The translations under genes and the position numbers were made by a program. The notes under the pieces were generated by a model, which was given only the letters and a program-made list of their open reading frames with translations, searched no databases and was not told the DNA's origin. Below, one piece after another: positions 7,738 through 15,976 of a DNA stretch of 64,000 nucleotides (positions are counted from its first letter, which is position 1; every line of letters starts with the position of its first letter). Origin of the DNA: Pseudomonadota bacterium (GTDB lineage: Bacteria > Pseudomonadota > Gammaproteobacteria > Burkholderiales > Thiobacillaceae); contig JAJZRU010000001.1 of the NCBI GenBank assembly GCA_021802555.1, positions 124,001 through 188,000 of the forward strand, given 5' to 3'.

Positions 7738-10088
7738 AGCGGCGCGCCGGAACCCTGGGGCGGCGGCGCGGGCGCGGTTGGGATGTCGCCGGCGGGGGGT
7801 CCCCAGGGGCTGTTCTCGCCCGGCGGCGCAATCGGCGTGGGCGCGTTCTCCTGATAGAAGTATTCCGTGCGCGCACCCGCCGTGCCCGCGGCCACGGGCT
7901 GTCCGGTGGCGGGGTCGATGGGTTCGCTGACGATGCCCGGCGGCTCCGGCCAGGGCTGGTTGGGATATTTGGGCAAAACCCTGGCCATGAAGCTCATCCA
8001 GATGGGCAGCGCGGCGCGCGCGCCCACCTCTCCGCGCCCCAACGTCCTGGGCTGGTCGTAGCCCATCCAGGCCACGCCCACCACATAAGGATCGTAGCCG
8101 CAGAACCAGGCGTCTTTCATGTCGTTGGTGGTGCCGGTCTTGCCGGCGATGTCGACACGGCCCAGGCTGGCCGCCGCGGCCGCAGTGCCGCTGCGCGTCG
8201 TGCTTTCCATCATGCTGGTCATGAGGAAGGCGTTGCGCGGGTCGAGCACGCGCGGGGCGTTGACTCCAGCCACCCGCGGCCTGGCCTGCATCACCAACTG
8301 GCCCTGCCCGTTGTACACGCGCTCCAGCAGATAGGGCTCCACGGCGTAGCCGCCATTGGCGAACACGGCGTAACCCTGCGCCATCTGCAGCGGCGTCACC
8401 GTGCCGGCGCCCAACGCCATGGTGAGATAAGGCGGCTGGTTGGCGGGATCCAGGCCGAAGCGCTTGATGTAGTCCCGCGCATAGCCGATGCCTATGGCCT
8501 GCAGGATGCGAATGCTCGCCAGGTTGATGGAATTCGCCAGGGCATAGCGCATGGTCACCGGCCCGGTGAAGTTGTCCTCGTAATTCTTGGGCTGCCATTC
8601 CACGCCGCCGGCCTGATCCGCGGGTATGGTGAAGGGGCTGTTGTCGATCAGAGTGGCGGGCGTGAAGCCTTTTTCCAGCGCAGCCGAGTATATGAAAGGC
8701 TTGAAGCTGGAGCCGGGCTGGCGATAGGCCTGGGTGACGTGGTTGTACTGGTTCAGGTCATAGCTGAAGCCGCCTACCAGGGCGGTGATGGCGCCGTCCT
8801 TGGGGTTGAGCGCAACGAAGGCCGCTTCCACCGAGGGCAGTTCGCTGACTTCCCAGGTGTTGCCGGTCTTCACCAGACGGATGACGTCGCCCACCTTCAG
8901 ATGGCGTTCGGCCGGCGGTTTGCGGTACCAGGTGGCGACGAATTTCTGCGCCGCAGGCGGCAATTCGACGGTCCTGCCGGTGTCCGTATAGACCTCCAGG
9001 GTCTTGCCATGCTCGGCGACGACCACGGCCGGGACGAGATTGTGCACGGGGTACAGGTCACTCAGCGCGTCCTTGGCCGCCTTCAGGCGGGCGTCCGGAT
9101 CTTCCGGCAGGTTCAGGTGCTTTTCCGGGCCGCTGTAGCCGTGGCGCTGGTCATAGGCCATCACGCCTTTCCACAGGGCCTGGTCGGCCGCCTCCTGCTG
9201 GCTTTTCACCAGGGTGGTGTAGGCGCGGTAGCCGGTGGTGTAGATGGTGTCGCCGTATTGATCGTAGAGCGTTTGGCGCACCATTTCCGCCGCGTAGTTG
9301 GCCCACACGTCCACCCAGGGATGGTTGTGGCGCACCACGATCTTTTCCTTCATCGCCCGCCGGTACTGTTCGGGCGTGATGAATTTGAGCGCCAGCATGC
9401 GGCCCAGCACGTATTCCTGGCGAATCTTGGCCCGCGTCATGCTGGCGATGGGGTTGTAGATGGAGGGGCCCTTGGGCAGGCCCGCGAGCATGGCGAATTC
9501 CGCCAGGTCCAGCTTGCCCAGGGGCTTGCCGAAGTAGGTGCGCGCCGCGGCCTCGAAGCCGTAGGCGCGCTGACCCAGGTAGATCTGGTTTATGTACAGC
9601 TCGAGCACCTTGTCCTTGGACAGCTCGCGGTTGATCTTGATGGCGAGCAGCGCCTCGGACAGCTTGCGCGTGTAGGTTTTCTCGGACGAGAGATAGAAGT
9701 TGCGCGCCACCTGCATAGTCAGCGTGCTGGCGCCTTCGCGCTTGCCGCCCGAAACCAGGTTGGCCAGCGCCGCGCGGAAGATGCCCAGCACGTCGATGCC
9801 GCCGTGTTCGTAGAAGCGCTCGTCTTCCGCGGCGATGATGGCCTGTTTCATGAGCAGGGGGACCTTGTCTATGGGGACGAAGGTGCGGCGCTGCTCGCCG
9901 AATTCGCCGATCAGGGCGCCGTCCGCCGTATAGATGCGCAGGGGCAGCTTGGGCTTGTAGTCCCGCAGGGCTTCCAGGGGGGGGAGGTTGGGGTAGATGA
10001 GGGCCGCCGCCAGCCCCGCCAGGCCGGCGCCGGCTATTCCCAAGGCCAGAAAGAACGCCGCAGGGTAGTGCCACCACTTGGAAAACAT
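7734..10088 (-). CDS. mrcA: bifunctional penicillin-binding protein 1A
   Basis: Taking ATG 10088 gives 784 residues starting MFSKWWHYPAAFF. A single N-terminal membrane anchor (about 7-35) precedes the glycosyltransferase family 51 domain with the catalytic EDERFYEHGG motif. An OB-like insertion follows, then the transpeptidase domain with SSFK (active serine), SIN-like ANSINLA and KTGTTND boxes. The C-terminal tail is Pro- and Gly-rich. It polymerises and cross-links peptidoglycan at the inner membrane. The reading frame is open further upstream, but those residues would run into the divergent pilM promoter region and lack family similarity. mrcA diverging from pilMNOPQ is a common arrangement in beta- and gammaproteobacteria. 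Confidence 0.95.
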   Translation of the reverse strand: MFSKWWHYPAAFFLALGIAGAGLAGLAAALIYPNLPPLEALRDYKPKLPLRIYTADGALIGEFGEQRRTFVPIDKVPLLMKQAIIAAEDERFYEHGGIDVLGIFRAALANLVSGGKREGASTLTMQVARNFYLSSEKTYTRKLSEALLAIKINRELSKDKVLELYINQIYLGQRAYGFEAAARTYFGKPLGKLDLAEFAMLAGLPKGPSIYNPIASMTRAKIRQEYVLGRMLALKFITPEQYRRAMKEKIVVRHNHPWVDVWANYAAEMVRQTLYDQYGDTIYTTGYRAYTTLVKSQQEAADQALWKGVMAYDQRHGYSGPEKHLNLPEDPDARLKAAKDALSDLYPVHNLVPAVVVAEHGKTLEVYTDTGRTVELPPAAQKFVATWYRKPPAERHLKVGDVIRLVKTGNTWEVSELPSVEAAFVALNPKDGAITALVGGFSYDLNQYNHVTQAYRQPGSSFKPFIYSAALEKGFTPATLIDNSPFTIPADQAGGVEWQPKNYEDNFTGPVTMRYALANSINLASIRILQAIGIGYARDYIKRFGLDPANQPPYLTMALGAGTVTPLQMAQGYAVFANGGYAVEPYLLERVYNGQGQLVMQARPRVAGVNAPRVLDPRNAFLMTSMMESTTRSGTAAAAASLGRVDIAGKTGTTNDMKDAWFCGYDPYVVGVAWMGYDQPRTLGRGEVGARAALPIWMSFMARVLPKYPNQPWPEPPGIVSEPIDPATGQPVAAGTAGARTEYFYQENAPTPIAPPGENSPWGPPAGDIPTAPAPPPQGSGAPL

Positions 10089-10116
10089 GCCTGATGACTC
10101 TCTAAAGTTTCGCAGG

Positions 10117-10122
10117 ATTATA
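10117..10122 (-). promoter_or_regulatory. mrcA: candidate -10 box of mrcA
   Basis: A perfect TATAAT lies on the minus strand 28 bases upstream of the chosen mrcA start. The -35 region is poor. Transcription would begin near 10110, giving a leader of about 22 bases with an AGAGAG-like ribosome-binding site. Confidence 0.45.
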
Positions 10123-10254
10123 GGCGTTATGAGTGTCGGAAATCGAACGGCGCCGACGAAATGCCCGACCGGGCAGGGCGGCGCAAGTACCGCAACCCGC
10201 TTGTCGGCGTCCTTTGGGGAGGGCCGACGATAGGCATGACATGCGAGGTGACCC

Positions 10255-11343
10255 TTGCGCTTCGAACTCAATCTGGATGTCTTCACCACCAAGACGCCGC
10301 CCATGCTGGGGCTGGACGTGAGCACCACGTCGGTCAAGCTGGTGGAACTGGCGGATGCCGGCAAAGGCACGTACCGCCTGGAGCGCTATGCCGTCGTACC
10401 CTTGCCCAAGGATGCCGTCGCCGACGGCAACATCGCCAATATGGATCAGGTGGTTGAAGCGGTGAAAGCCGCGTGGCGCGACCTGGGTTCGCGCGTGCGC
10501 CACGTGGTCATGGCGCTGCCCGCCTCCGCGGTGATCACCAAAAAGATCATGACGCCGGCCGGATTGGGAGAGATCGAGCTGGAAAACCAGGTGGAGGCGG
10601 AGGCCAACCAAGCCATTCCCTTCTCGCTGGACGAAGTCAACCTCGATTTCCAGGTGCTGGGGCCGGTGCCCAACAGCCCCAACGACGTCCAGGTGCTGCT
10701 GGTGGCGGCGCGCAAGGAAAAGGTCGAGGATCGCGTCGCCGTGGCGGAAGGGGCGGGGCTCAGGCCGCTGGTGATGGACGTCGAATCCTATGCCACGGTC
10801 ACGGCCTACCAACTCATCGCCAATCTGCTGCCCAACCGCGGCGCCGGGCAGACCGTGGCCATCCTGGACATCGGCGCCAACAATATGCACATCAATGTGC
10901 TGTACGACAATGAACCGGTATACCTGCGCGAGCACGGCTTCGGCGCCCAGCAGCTCAATCAGGAAATCGCGCGCCGCTACGGCATGACCAGCGAGGAGGC
11001 GGACCAGGCCAAGCGCCGCGGCAGTCTGCCCGACAGCTATGAGACCGAGGTGTTGCAGCCTTATGCGGAAACGCTGGCCATGGAGATCGCCCGCGCGCTC
11101 CAACTGTTCACGACTTCTACCCAGTTCCATAAGGTGGACCAGATCCTGCTGGCCGGCGGCGGTGCGGCCATCCCCGCCCTCGACGAAGTCGTGGCCAACC
11201 GCACCGGGGTTCCCACCATCATCGTCAACCCGTTTTCCAACATGGCCCTGGGCGGCAAGGTGAAGCCCCAGGAGCTGACTCGCGACGCGCCGGCTCTGTT
11301 CGTGGCCTGCGGCCTTGCCATGCGGAGGTTTGACCCCCAATGA
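10255..11343 (+). CDS. pilM: type IV pilus assembly ATPase-fold protein PilM
   Basis: The protein has 362 residues and an actin/FtsA-like fold. It has the first phosphate loop GLDVSTTSVKLVEL and the later motifs AILDIGANNMHINVL and LLAGGGAAIPALDE. PilM is the cytoplasmic partner that binds the N-terminus of PilN in the pilus alignment complex. The start is taken as TTG 10255, which has GAGGTG just upstream and supplies the short N-terminal extension seen in other PilM proteins. ATG 10303, beginning directly at MLGLDVS, is the alternative. The stop overlaps pilN in ATGA. Confidence 0.93.
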   Translation: MRFELNLDVFTTKTPPMLGLDVSTTSVKLVELADAGKGTYRLERYAVVPLPKDAVADGNIANMDQVVEAVKAAWRDLGSRVRHVVMALPASAVITKKIMTPAGLGEIELENQVEAEANQAIPFSLDEVNLDFQVLGPVPNSPNDVQVLLVAARKEKVEDRVAVAEGAGLRPLVMDVESYATVTAYQLIANLLPNRGAGQTVAILDIGANNMHINVLYDNEPVYLREHGFGAQQLNQEIARRYGMTSEEADQAKRRGSLPDSYETEVLQPYAETLAMEIARALQLFTTSTQFHKVDQILLAGGGAAIPALDEVVANRTGVPTIIVNPFSNMALGGKVKPQELTRDAPALFVACGLAMRRFDPQ

Positions 11344-11915
11344 CGATACGCATCAACCTGCTCCCGCACAGGGAGATCAAGCGTGCCGCGCGGCGCCGCC
11401 AGCTCAACGTGCTGCTGGCCGCCGCGGCCGTCGCCGGGGTGGCTACGGTGGTGCTGGGCCACACCATCATCGCTGCGCGCCTCGATAATCAACAGGCGCG
11501 CAATCAATACCTCACCGAGCAGATCGCCAAGCTGGACAGCCAGATCGGGCAGATCAGCAAGATCAAGGAAGAGACGCATGCCCTGCTGGAGCGCAAGCGC
11601 GTGGTCGAAACCCTGCAGGACAACCGCACCGAGGTGGTGCACTTGTTCGACCAGCTCATCAAGCTGCTGCCCGAAGGCATGTATCTGTCTTCCATCAAGG
11701 AAACCGGCAACGTCCTGACCATCAACGGCTACGCCCAGTCGAGCGCGCGGGTGTCCACGCTCATGCGCAGCCTGGAGGGGTCGCAGTGGTTCAAGAAGCC
11801 CAGCCTGGTGGAAATCAAGGCAGCCACGGTGAACAACCTGAGGGCCAATGAGTTCACCCTCAACGTGCAGCTTACCCACATGGCTGATACGGATGGCAAG
11901 AAGGCGAAATCATGA
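11340..11915 (+). CDS. pilN: type IV pilus inner-membrane protein PilN
   Basis: The protein has 191 residues. The cytoplasmic N-terminus begins MTIRINLLPHRE; the INLLP motif is the conserved PilM-binding sequence. One membrane helix lies at about 20-42, then a coiled coil (about 45-95), then a ferredoxin-like periplasmic domain. It forms a heterodimer with PilO and links PilM to the secretin complex. It overlaps pilM and pilO by 4 bases each. Confidence 0.94.
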   Translation: MTIRINLLPHREIKRAARRRQLNVLLAAAAVAGVATVVLGHTIIAARLDNQQARNQYLTEQIAKLDSQIGQISKIKEETHALLERKRVVETLQDNRTEVVHLFDQLIKLLPEGMYLSSIKETGNVLTINGYAQSSARVSTLMRSLEGSQWFKKPSLVEIKAATVNNLRANEFTLNVQLTHMADTDGKKAKS

Positions 11916-12529
11916 ACCTCAACGACATCAACAATCTGGACCTGAAGACCGTCGCGGACTGGCCCATGCCGGCCAAGTTCGGTCTGTTGGGCGTGCTGTT
12001 CGTCGTGATCGTGCTGGCCGGATGGTGGTTCGACTGGCGCGGCAATCTGGCGACCCTGGGCAGCGAGCAGGCCAAGGAGCAGGATCTGCGCCAGACCTTT
12101 CTGGCCAAGAAGGCCCAGGCCGTGAATCTCGACGCCTATACGAAGCAGCTGGCGGATATCAAGCAGTCCTTCGGCGCGCTGCTCAAGCAGCTGCCCAATC
12201 GCCAGGAAATGGACGCCCTCATCACCGACATCAACCAGGCCGGCCTGGGCCGCGGCCTGCAGTTCGATCTGTTCAAGCCGGGCACCGAGCAGGACACCGA
12301 ATTCTATGCCGTGCTGCCCATACAGGTCCGCGTCACCGGTGGCTATCACGATCTCGCAGCCTTCGCCAGCGACGTCGCCAAGCTGCCGCGCATCGTCACC
12401 CTGGATAACATATCCATCACGCCCAACAAGGACGGCAGCCTGACCATGGATGCCACGGCCCAGACCTATCGCTATCTGGACGAAAATACCTCGGCCTCCG
12501 GCAAGAAAGCCAAAGGGAAAAAATCATGA
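11912..12529 (+). CDS. pilO: type IV pilus inner-membrane protein PilO
   Basis: The 205-residue protein has a short cytoplasmic N-terminus, one membrane helix (about 27-47), a coiled-coil stretch and a periplasmic ferredoxin-like domain (FYAVLPIQVRVTGGYHDLA). It pairs with PilN and contacts PilP in the periplasm. It overlaps its neighbours by 4 bases on each side, consistent with fixed subunit ratios. The C-terminal Lys-rich tail is short. Confidence 0.93.
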   Translation: MNLNDINNLDLKTVADWPMPAKFGLLGVLFVVIVLAGWWFDWRGNLATLGSEQAKEQDLRQTFLAKKAQAVNLDAYTKQLADIKQSFGALLKQLPNRQEMDALITDINQAGLGRGLQFDLFKPGTEQDTEFYAVLPIQVRVTGGYHDLAAFASDVAKLPRIVTLDNISITPNKDGSLTMDATAQTYRYLDENTSASGKKAKGKKS

Positions 12530-13026
12530 AGCGACTCGTTTTCCTGCTTCCGGTGCTTCTGGCCGGCTGCGGCCACGGCGGCATGTCCGACCTCAAGCAG
12601 TTCGTGGCGGATTCCGGCAAGGGCCTGCAGGGGAAAGTCGAGCCGCTGCCCCAGGTCAAGCCCTACGAGCCGTTCACCTACAACGACTTCAACCTGCCCG
12701 ACCCGTTCAAGCCGCGCAAGCTCGCGCCGGCCGGCGGAGGCGGGCTGCAGCCCGATTTCAACCGGCCGAAGGAGCCGCTGGAGGCCTATTCCCTGGAAAC
12801 CCTCAAGATGGTCGGCACCCTCAAAAAGCATGGTGACATGGAGGCGCTCATCAAAACTCCCGACAACGCCGTCTACCACGTGCATGTCGGCAACTACATG
12901 GGGCAGGATTTCGGCCGCATCACGAGCATAGGCAACAACGAGGTTACCCTGCGGGAGACCGTGCAGGACAGCAGCGGCGACTGGGTGCACCGCACCAGCA
13001 CATTGAATTTGCAGGAAACCCCCTGA
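12526..13026 (+). CDS. pilP: type IV pilus assembly lipoprotein PilP
   Basis: The 166-residue lipoprotein has the signal MKRLVFLLPVLLAGC, with the lipobox Cys at residue 15. A flexible Pro-rich linker (about 35-85) precedes the beta-sandwich domain (SLETLKMVGTL; VHVGNYMGQDFGRI). It connects the PilNO inner-membrane complex to the secretin PilQ. It is separated from pilQ by 23 bases containing a GAGAGAACCGAGG ribosome-binding region. Confidence 0.94.
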   Translation: MKRLVFLLPVLLAGCGHGGMSDLKQFVADSGKGLQGKVEPLPQVKPYEPFTYNDFNLPDPFKPRKLAPAGGGGLQPDFNRPKEPLEAYSLETLKMVGTLKKHGDMEALIKTPDNAVYHVHVGNYMGQDFGRITSIGNNEVTLRETVQDSSGDWVHRTSTLNLQETP

Positions 13027-13049
13027 ATACCGAGAGAACCGAGGCAGAC

Positions 13050-15323
13050 ATGAAAAACACCGTTCACGCCGCTTGCAAGTTTTCCTGGCCCTGGCTCGTC
13101 AGCCTCGCGGCCCTGCTATTGTTCGGCGCCGCGCTGAAGGCGCGCGCCGCAGACTCTGCCCCCGCCGGGAATGCCGTGCTGTCGGTCGAGCCGGCCACGC
13201 TGCCGGGCGGGCGCCTGGTGGTGCGCATCGGCCTCAAGGAGCCGCTCAAGGCCAGCCCTTTCAGCTTTTCCGTGGGCAACCCGCCGCGCATCGCCATGGA
13301 TCTGCCAGACACCGCGAACGCCCTGGGCAAAAACACCGTCAGCGTCAATCAGGGCCCGTTGGGCAGCATCAACGTAGTGCAGGCGGGCAATCGCACGCGC
13401 CTGGTGTTCAACCTCAACCAGGCCGCCAAGTACGATACCCAACTGCAGGGCAAATACCTGCTGGTCGGCCTCGGCGCCACCGCGACGGAAACCGCCGGTG
13501 CGGGCAGCGAACACTTTGCCGAGCCCGTCGCCGCAGGCGCGCATCACGCCATCCGCAGCATAGATTTCCAGCGCGGCGCGGACGGTGGCGCGCGCATCGT
13601 CACCACTCTGTCCGACAGCCAGGCCGGCGTCAACATCCGCGAGGATTCCAAGGGCGTGGTGGTGGATTTCATCAACACCGAACTGCCCAAGAGCCTGCAG
13701 CGCAAGGCCGACGTGTCCAGCTTCGGCACCCCGGTGCAGTACGTCGAAAGCTACGCCCTGGGCGACAACACGCGCATGTTCATCCATCCCACCGGCAATT
13801 GGGATTATTCCGCCTACCAGATGGACAACCAGTTCGTGGTCGACGTGAAGCCCGTCAAGACCGGCCAGAACATGTCCGGCAAGCCCAAGTACACGGGCGA
13901 AAAACTGTCGCTCAACTTCCAGAATGTGGACGTGCGTTCGGTGCTGCAGGTGATCGCCGACTTCACCGGCCTCAACATCGTCGCCAGCGACTCTGTCACC
14001 GGCTCGCTCACCCTGCGCCTGAAGGACGTGCCCTGGGATCAGGCCCTGCACATCATCCTGGAAGCCAAGGGCCTGGGCATGCAGAAATCCGGCAATGTCA
14101 TCTGGGTGGCGCCCAAGGAGGAGATCCTGGCGCGCGAGAAGCAGGAACTGGCCGGCAAGGAGGCTGTGGAAGCCCTGGAGCCGCTGGTGACGGAATACAT
14201 CCCGCTCAACTACCTGCGCGCCGACGACGCCCAGAGCATCCTCTACGGCTATGCCGCAGGCGCCGCGCGCAACTCCGCCAACAATTCGGTGGACTGCTCG
14301 ACCCAGGCGCAGGGCATCACCGCGTCGACCACCACGAACACGATGCCGCAGCAAACCGCGGCGCAGCAGGGCGGCGGGACTTCAGGCAGCCAGAAGATAC
14401 TGTCCAAGCGCGGCCGCGCCACCTACGATCTCAAGACCAACACCCTGATCGTCACCGACACGCCGCAGAAGATCCAGCAGGTCCGCCAGCTGCTGGCCAA
14501 GCTGGACGTGCCGACGCGCCAGGTCATGATCGAGGCGCGCGTGGTGCTGGCCACTTCCAACTGGTCGCGTGAACTGGGCGCCCGCCTGGGTATTGGAGCC
14601 GGCGGCCAGCTTCCCGGCGCCAACAGGGTGGGCATAGGCGGCGATTTGGGCTCTTCCGCGACCAACGCCAATCTCGCGCCCGGATCCACGGCCTCGTTCG
14701 GTGCCCTCGGCAGCAACGTGAACCTGCCGGCGCCCGACCTGACGTCCTCCATCGGCTTCTCCCTGCTCAACACCGTGACCGGCAATCTGCTGAGCCTGGA
14801 GCTCTCGGCCATGGAGGCCAACGACGAGGGCAAGGTGATCTCCAGCCCGCGGGTGGTGACTTCCAACCAGCGTCCGGCAGTCATCATCCAGGGTACGCAG
14901 ATTCCCTATGTGACGGTGCAGGCTTCCGCGGGCACGGCGCCGGTCTACACGGTGGCCTTCAAGGACGTCAACCTCTGCCTGCTGGTGGATCCGCAGATAC
15001 TCAACAACAACAACGTGATCCTCAACGTCGAAATACAGAAGGATTCGGTGGGCCAGCTGGTCGCCCTGCCGGGCAGCGGCTCCGTGCCTTCCATCGACAC
15101 CCGCCGGGTGAAGACCCAGGTTCGGGTCGCCAACGGCGAGACGGCGGTGATCGGCGGCATCTACGAGCAGACCATCAGCAACAATATCGGCAAGGTGCCG
15201 CTGCTCGGCGACATGCCTTTCCTCGGCCATCTGTTCAAGAACACGGTGAAGCAGGATCAGAAGGTGGAGCTGCTGGTGTTTCTCACGCCGCGCATCCTGA
15301 GCAGCCAGGTAGCCTTGCATTAA
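13050..15323 (+). CDS. pilQ: type IV pilus outer-membrane secretin PilQ
   Basis: The 757-residue protein has a signal peptide ending near residue 34. Two AMIN peptidoglycan-binding domains follow (about 45-125 and 170-270). An STN/N0 domain (about 290-365), a NolW-type N1 domain (about 390-500) with a Gln/Thr/Gly-rich insertion, and the secretin channel domain (about 565-750; VISSPRVVTSNQRPA, VPLLGDMPFLGHLFK) complete it. It is the multimeric pore through which the pilus exits. The C-terminus LVFLTPRIL is typical. A strong terminator follows. Confidence 0.96.
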   Translation: MKNTVHAACKFSWPWLVSLAALLLFGAALKARAADSAPAGNAVLSVEPATLPGGRLVVRIGLKEPLKASPFSFSVGNPPRIAMDLPDTANALGKNTVSVNQGPLGSINVVQAGNRTRLVFNLNQAAKYDTQLQGKYLLVGLGATATETAGAGSEHFAEPVAAGAHHAIRSIDFQRGADGGARIVTTLSDSQAGVNIREDSKGVVVDFINTELPKSLQRKADVSSFGTPVQYVESYALGDNTRMFIHPTGNWDYSAYQMDNQFVVDVKPVKTGQNMSGKPKYTGEKLSLNFQNVDVRSVLQVIADFTGLNIVASDSVTGSLTLRLKDVPWDQALHIILEAKGLGMQKSGNVIWVAPKEEILAREKQELAGKEAVEALEPLVTEYIPLNYLRADDAQSILYGYAAGAARNSANNSVDCSTQAQGITASTTTNTMPQQTAAQQGGGTSGSQKILSKRGRATYDLKTNTLIVTDTPQKIQQVRQLLAKLDVPTRQVMIEARVVLATSNWSRELGARLGIGAGGQLPGANRVGIGGDLGSSATNANLAPGSTASFGALGSNVNLPAPDLTSSIGFSLLNTVTGNLLSLELSAMEANDEGKVISSPRVVTSNQRPAVIIQGTQIPYVTVQASAGTAPVYTVAFKDVNLCLLVDPQILNNNNVILNVEIQKDSVGQLVALPGSGSVPSIDTRRVKTQVRVANGETAVIGGIYEQTISNNIGKVPLLGDMPFLGHLFKNTVKQDQKVELLVFLTPRILSSQVALH

Positions 15324-15350
15324 CCCGAGCGTCGCGCAGCGACATTGCCC

Positions 15351-15383
15351 GCCCCCGGCTGTGCAGCCGGGGGCTTTGTTTTT
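15351..15383 (+). terminator. intrinsic terminator of the pilMNOPQ operon
   Basis: A perfect 9-bp stem GCCCCCGGC/GCCGGGGGC with a 6-base loop is followed by TTTGTTTTT. It lies 27 bases after the pilQ stop and just before aroK. Confidence 0.9.
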
Positions 15384-15401
15384 GCGCCCGGCCGCCTCCG
15401 C

Positions 15402-15407
15402 TACAAT
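15402..15407 (+). promoter_or_regulatory. aroK: candidate -10 box giving a near-leaderless aroK mRNA
   Basis: TACAAT ends 5 bases before the aroK ATG. Because the pil terminator lies just upstream, aroK needs its own promoter. Transcription from this box would begin at or beside the A of the start codon. No Shine-Dalgarno sequence is visible. The -35 is not obvious. Confidence 0.4.
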
Positions 15408-15412
15408 GGCGC

Positions 15413-15961
15413 ATGGCCAAGCGCGACAACATTTTCCTCGTCGGACTCATGGGGGCGGGCAAGACTACCGTCGGGCGCCAGCTTGCCAGGCAGTTGAATC
15501 TGGTGTTCCACGACGCCGATCAGGAGCTGGAAGAACGCACCGGCGTTCGCATCCCGGTGATTTTCGACATCGAAGGCGAGGCCGGCTTCCGCGCGCGGGA
15601 GGAGGCCGTCATCCACGAACTGTGCAGGCTCGAAGGCATCGTGCTGGCGACCGGCGGCGGTGCCGTGCTGTCGGCCGCCAATCGTGCCGCCTTGAAGAAC
15701 AACGGCGTGGTGGTCTATCTGCGCGGCAGCCCGGAGCAGCTCTACGAACGCACGCGCCACGACCGCAACCGCCCCCTGCTGCAAACGGCCGATCCGCTGG
15801 CCCGGCTGCGCGAGCTGTATGCCCAGCGCGATCTCTACTATCGCGAAGTCGCGGATGTGGTCGTCGACACCGGACGCCAGAGCGCGGTGCATCTCACGCG
15901 CGTGCTGCGCGAAAAGCTCGACGCCCTGGATTCCGCGGCGGCCGGCTCGGCGCAGGGCTGA
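15413..15961 (+). CDS. aroK: shikimate kinase
   Basis: The 182-residue enzyme phosphorylates shikimate at the 3-hydroxyl in aromatic amino acid synthesis. The P-loop GLMGAGKTT is at 11-19. The shikimate-binding Asp and Arg lie in FHDADQELEERTG and FRAREEAVI, followed by the ATGGGAV loop and the lid Arg in RTRHDRNRPLL. In many relatives aroB follows aroK; here the next gene is on the opposite strand and no aroB is present. Confidence 0.96.
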   Translation: MAKRDNIFLVGLMGAGKTTVGRQLARQLNLVFHDADQELEERTGVRIPVIFDIEGEAGFRAREEAVIHELCRLEGIVLATGGGAVLSAANRAALKNNGVVVYLRGSPEQLYERTRHDRNRPLLQTADPLARLRELYAQRDLYYREVADVVVDTGRQSAVHLTRVLREKLDALDSAAAGSAQG

Positions 15962-15976
15962 AATATCGGCCCGGCC

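Noticed and set aside
7734-10370. longer mrcA beginning at 10370
   Set aside because: The added N-terminus has no PBP1A similarity, lies over the divergent pilM start region, and the ATG at 10088 opens with the expected membrane anchor.
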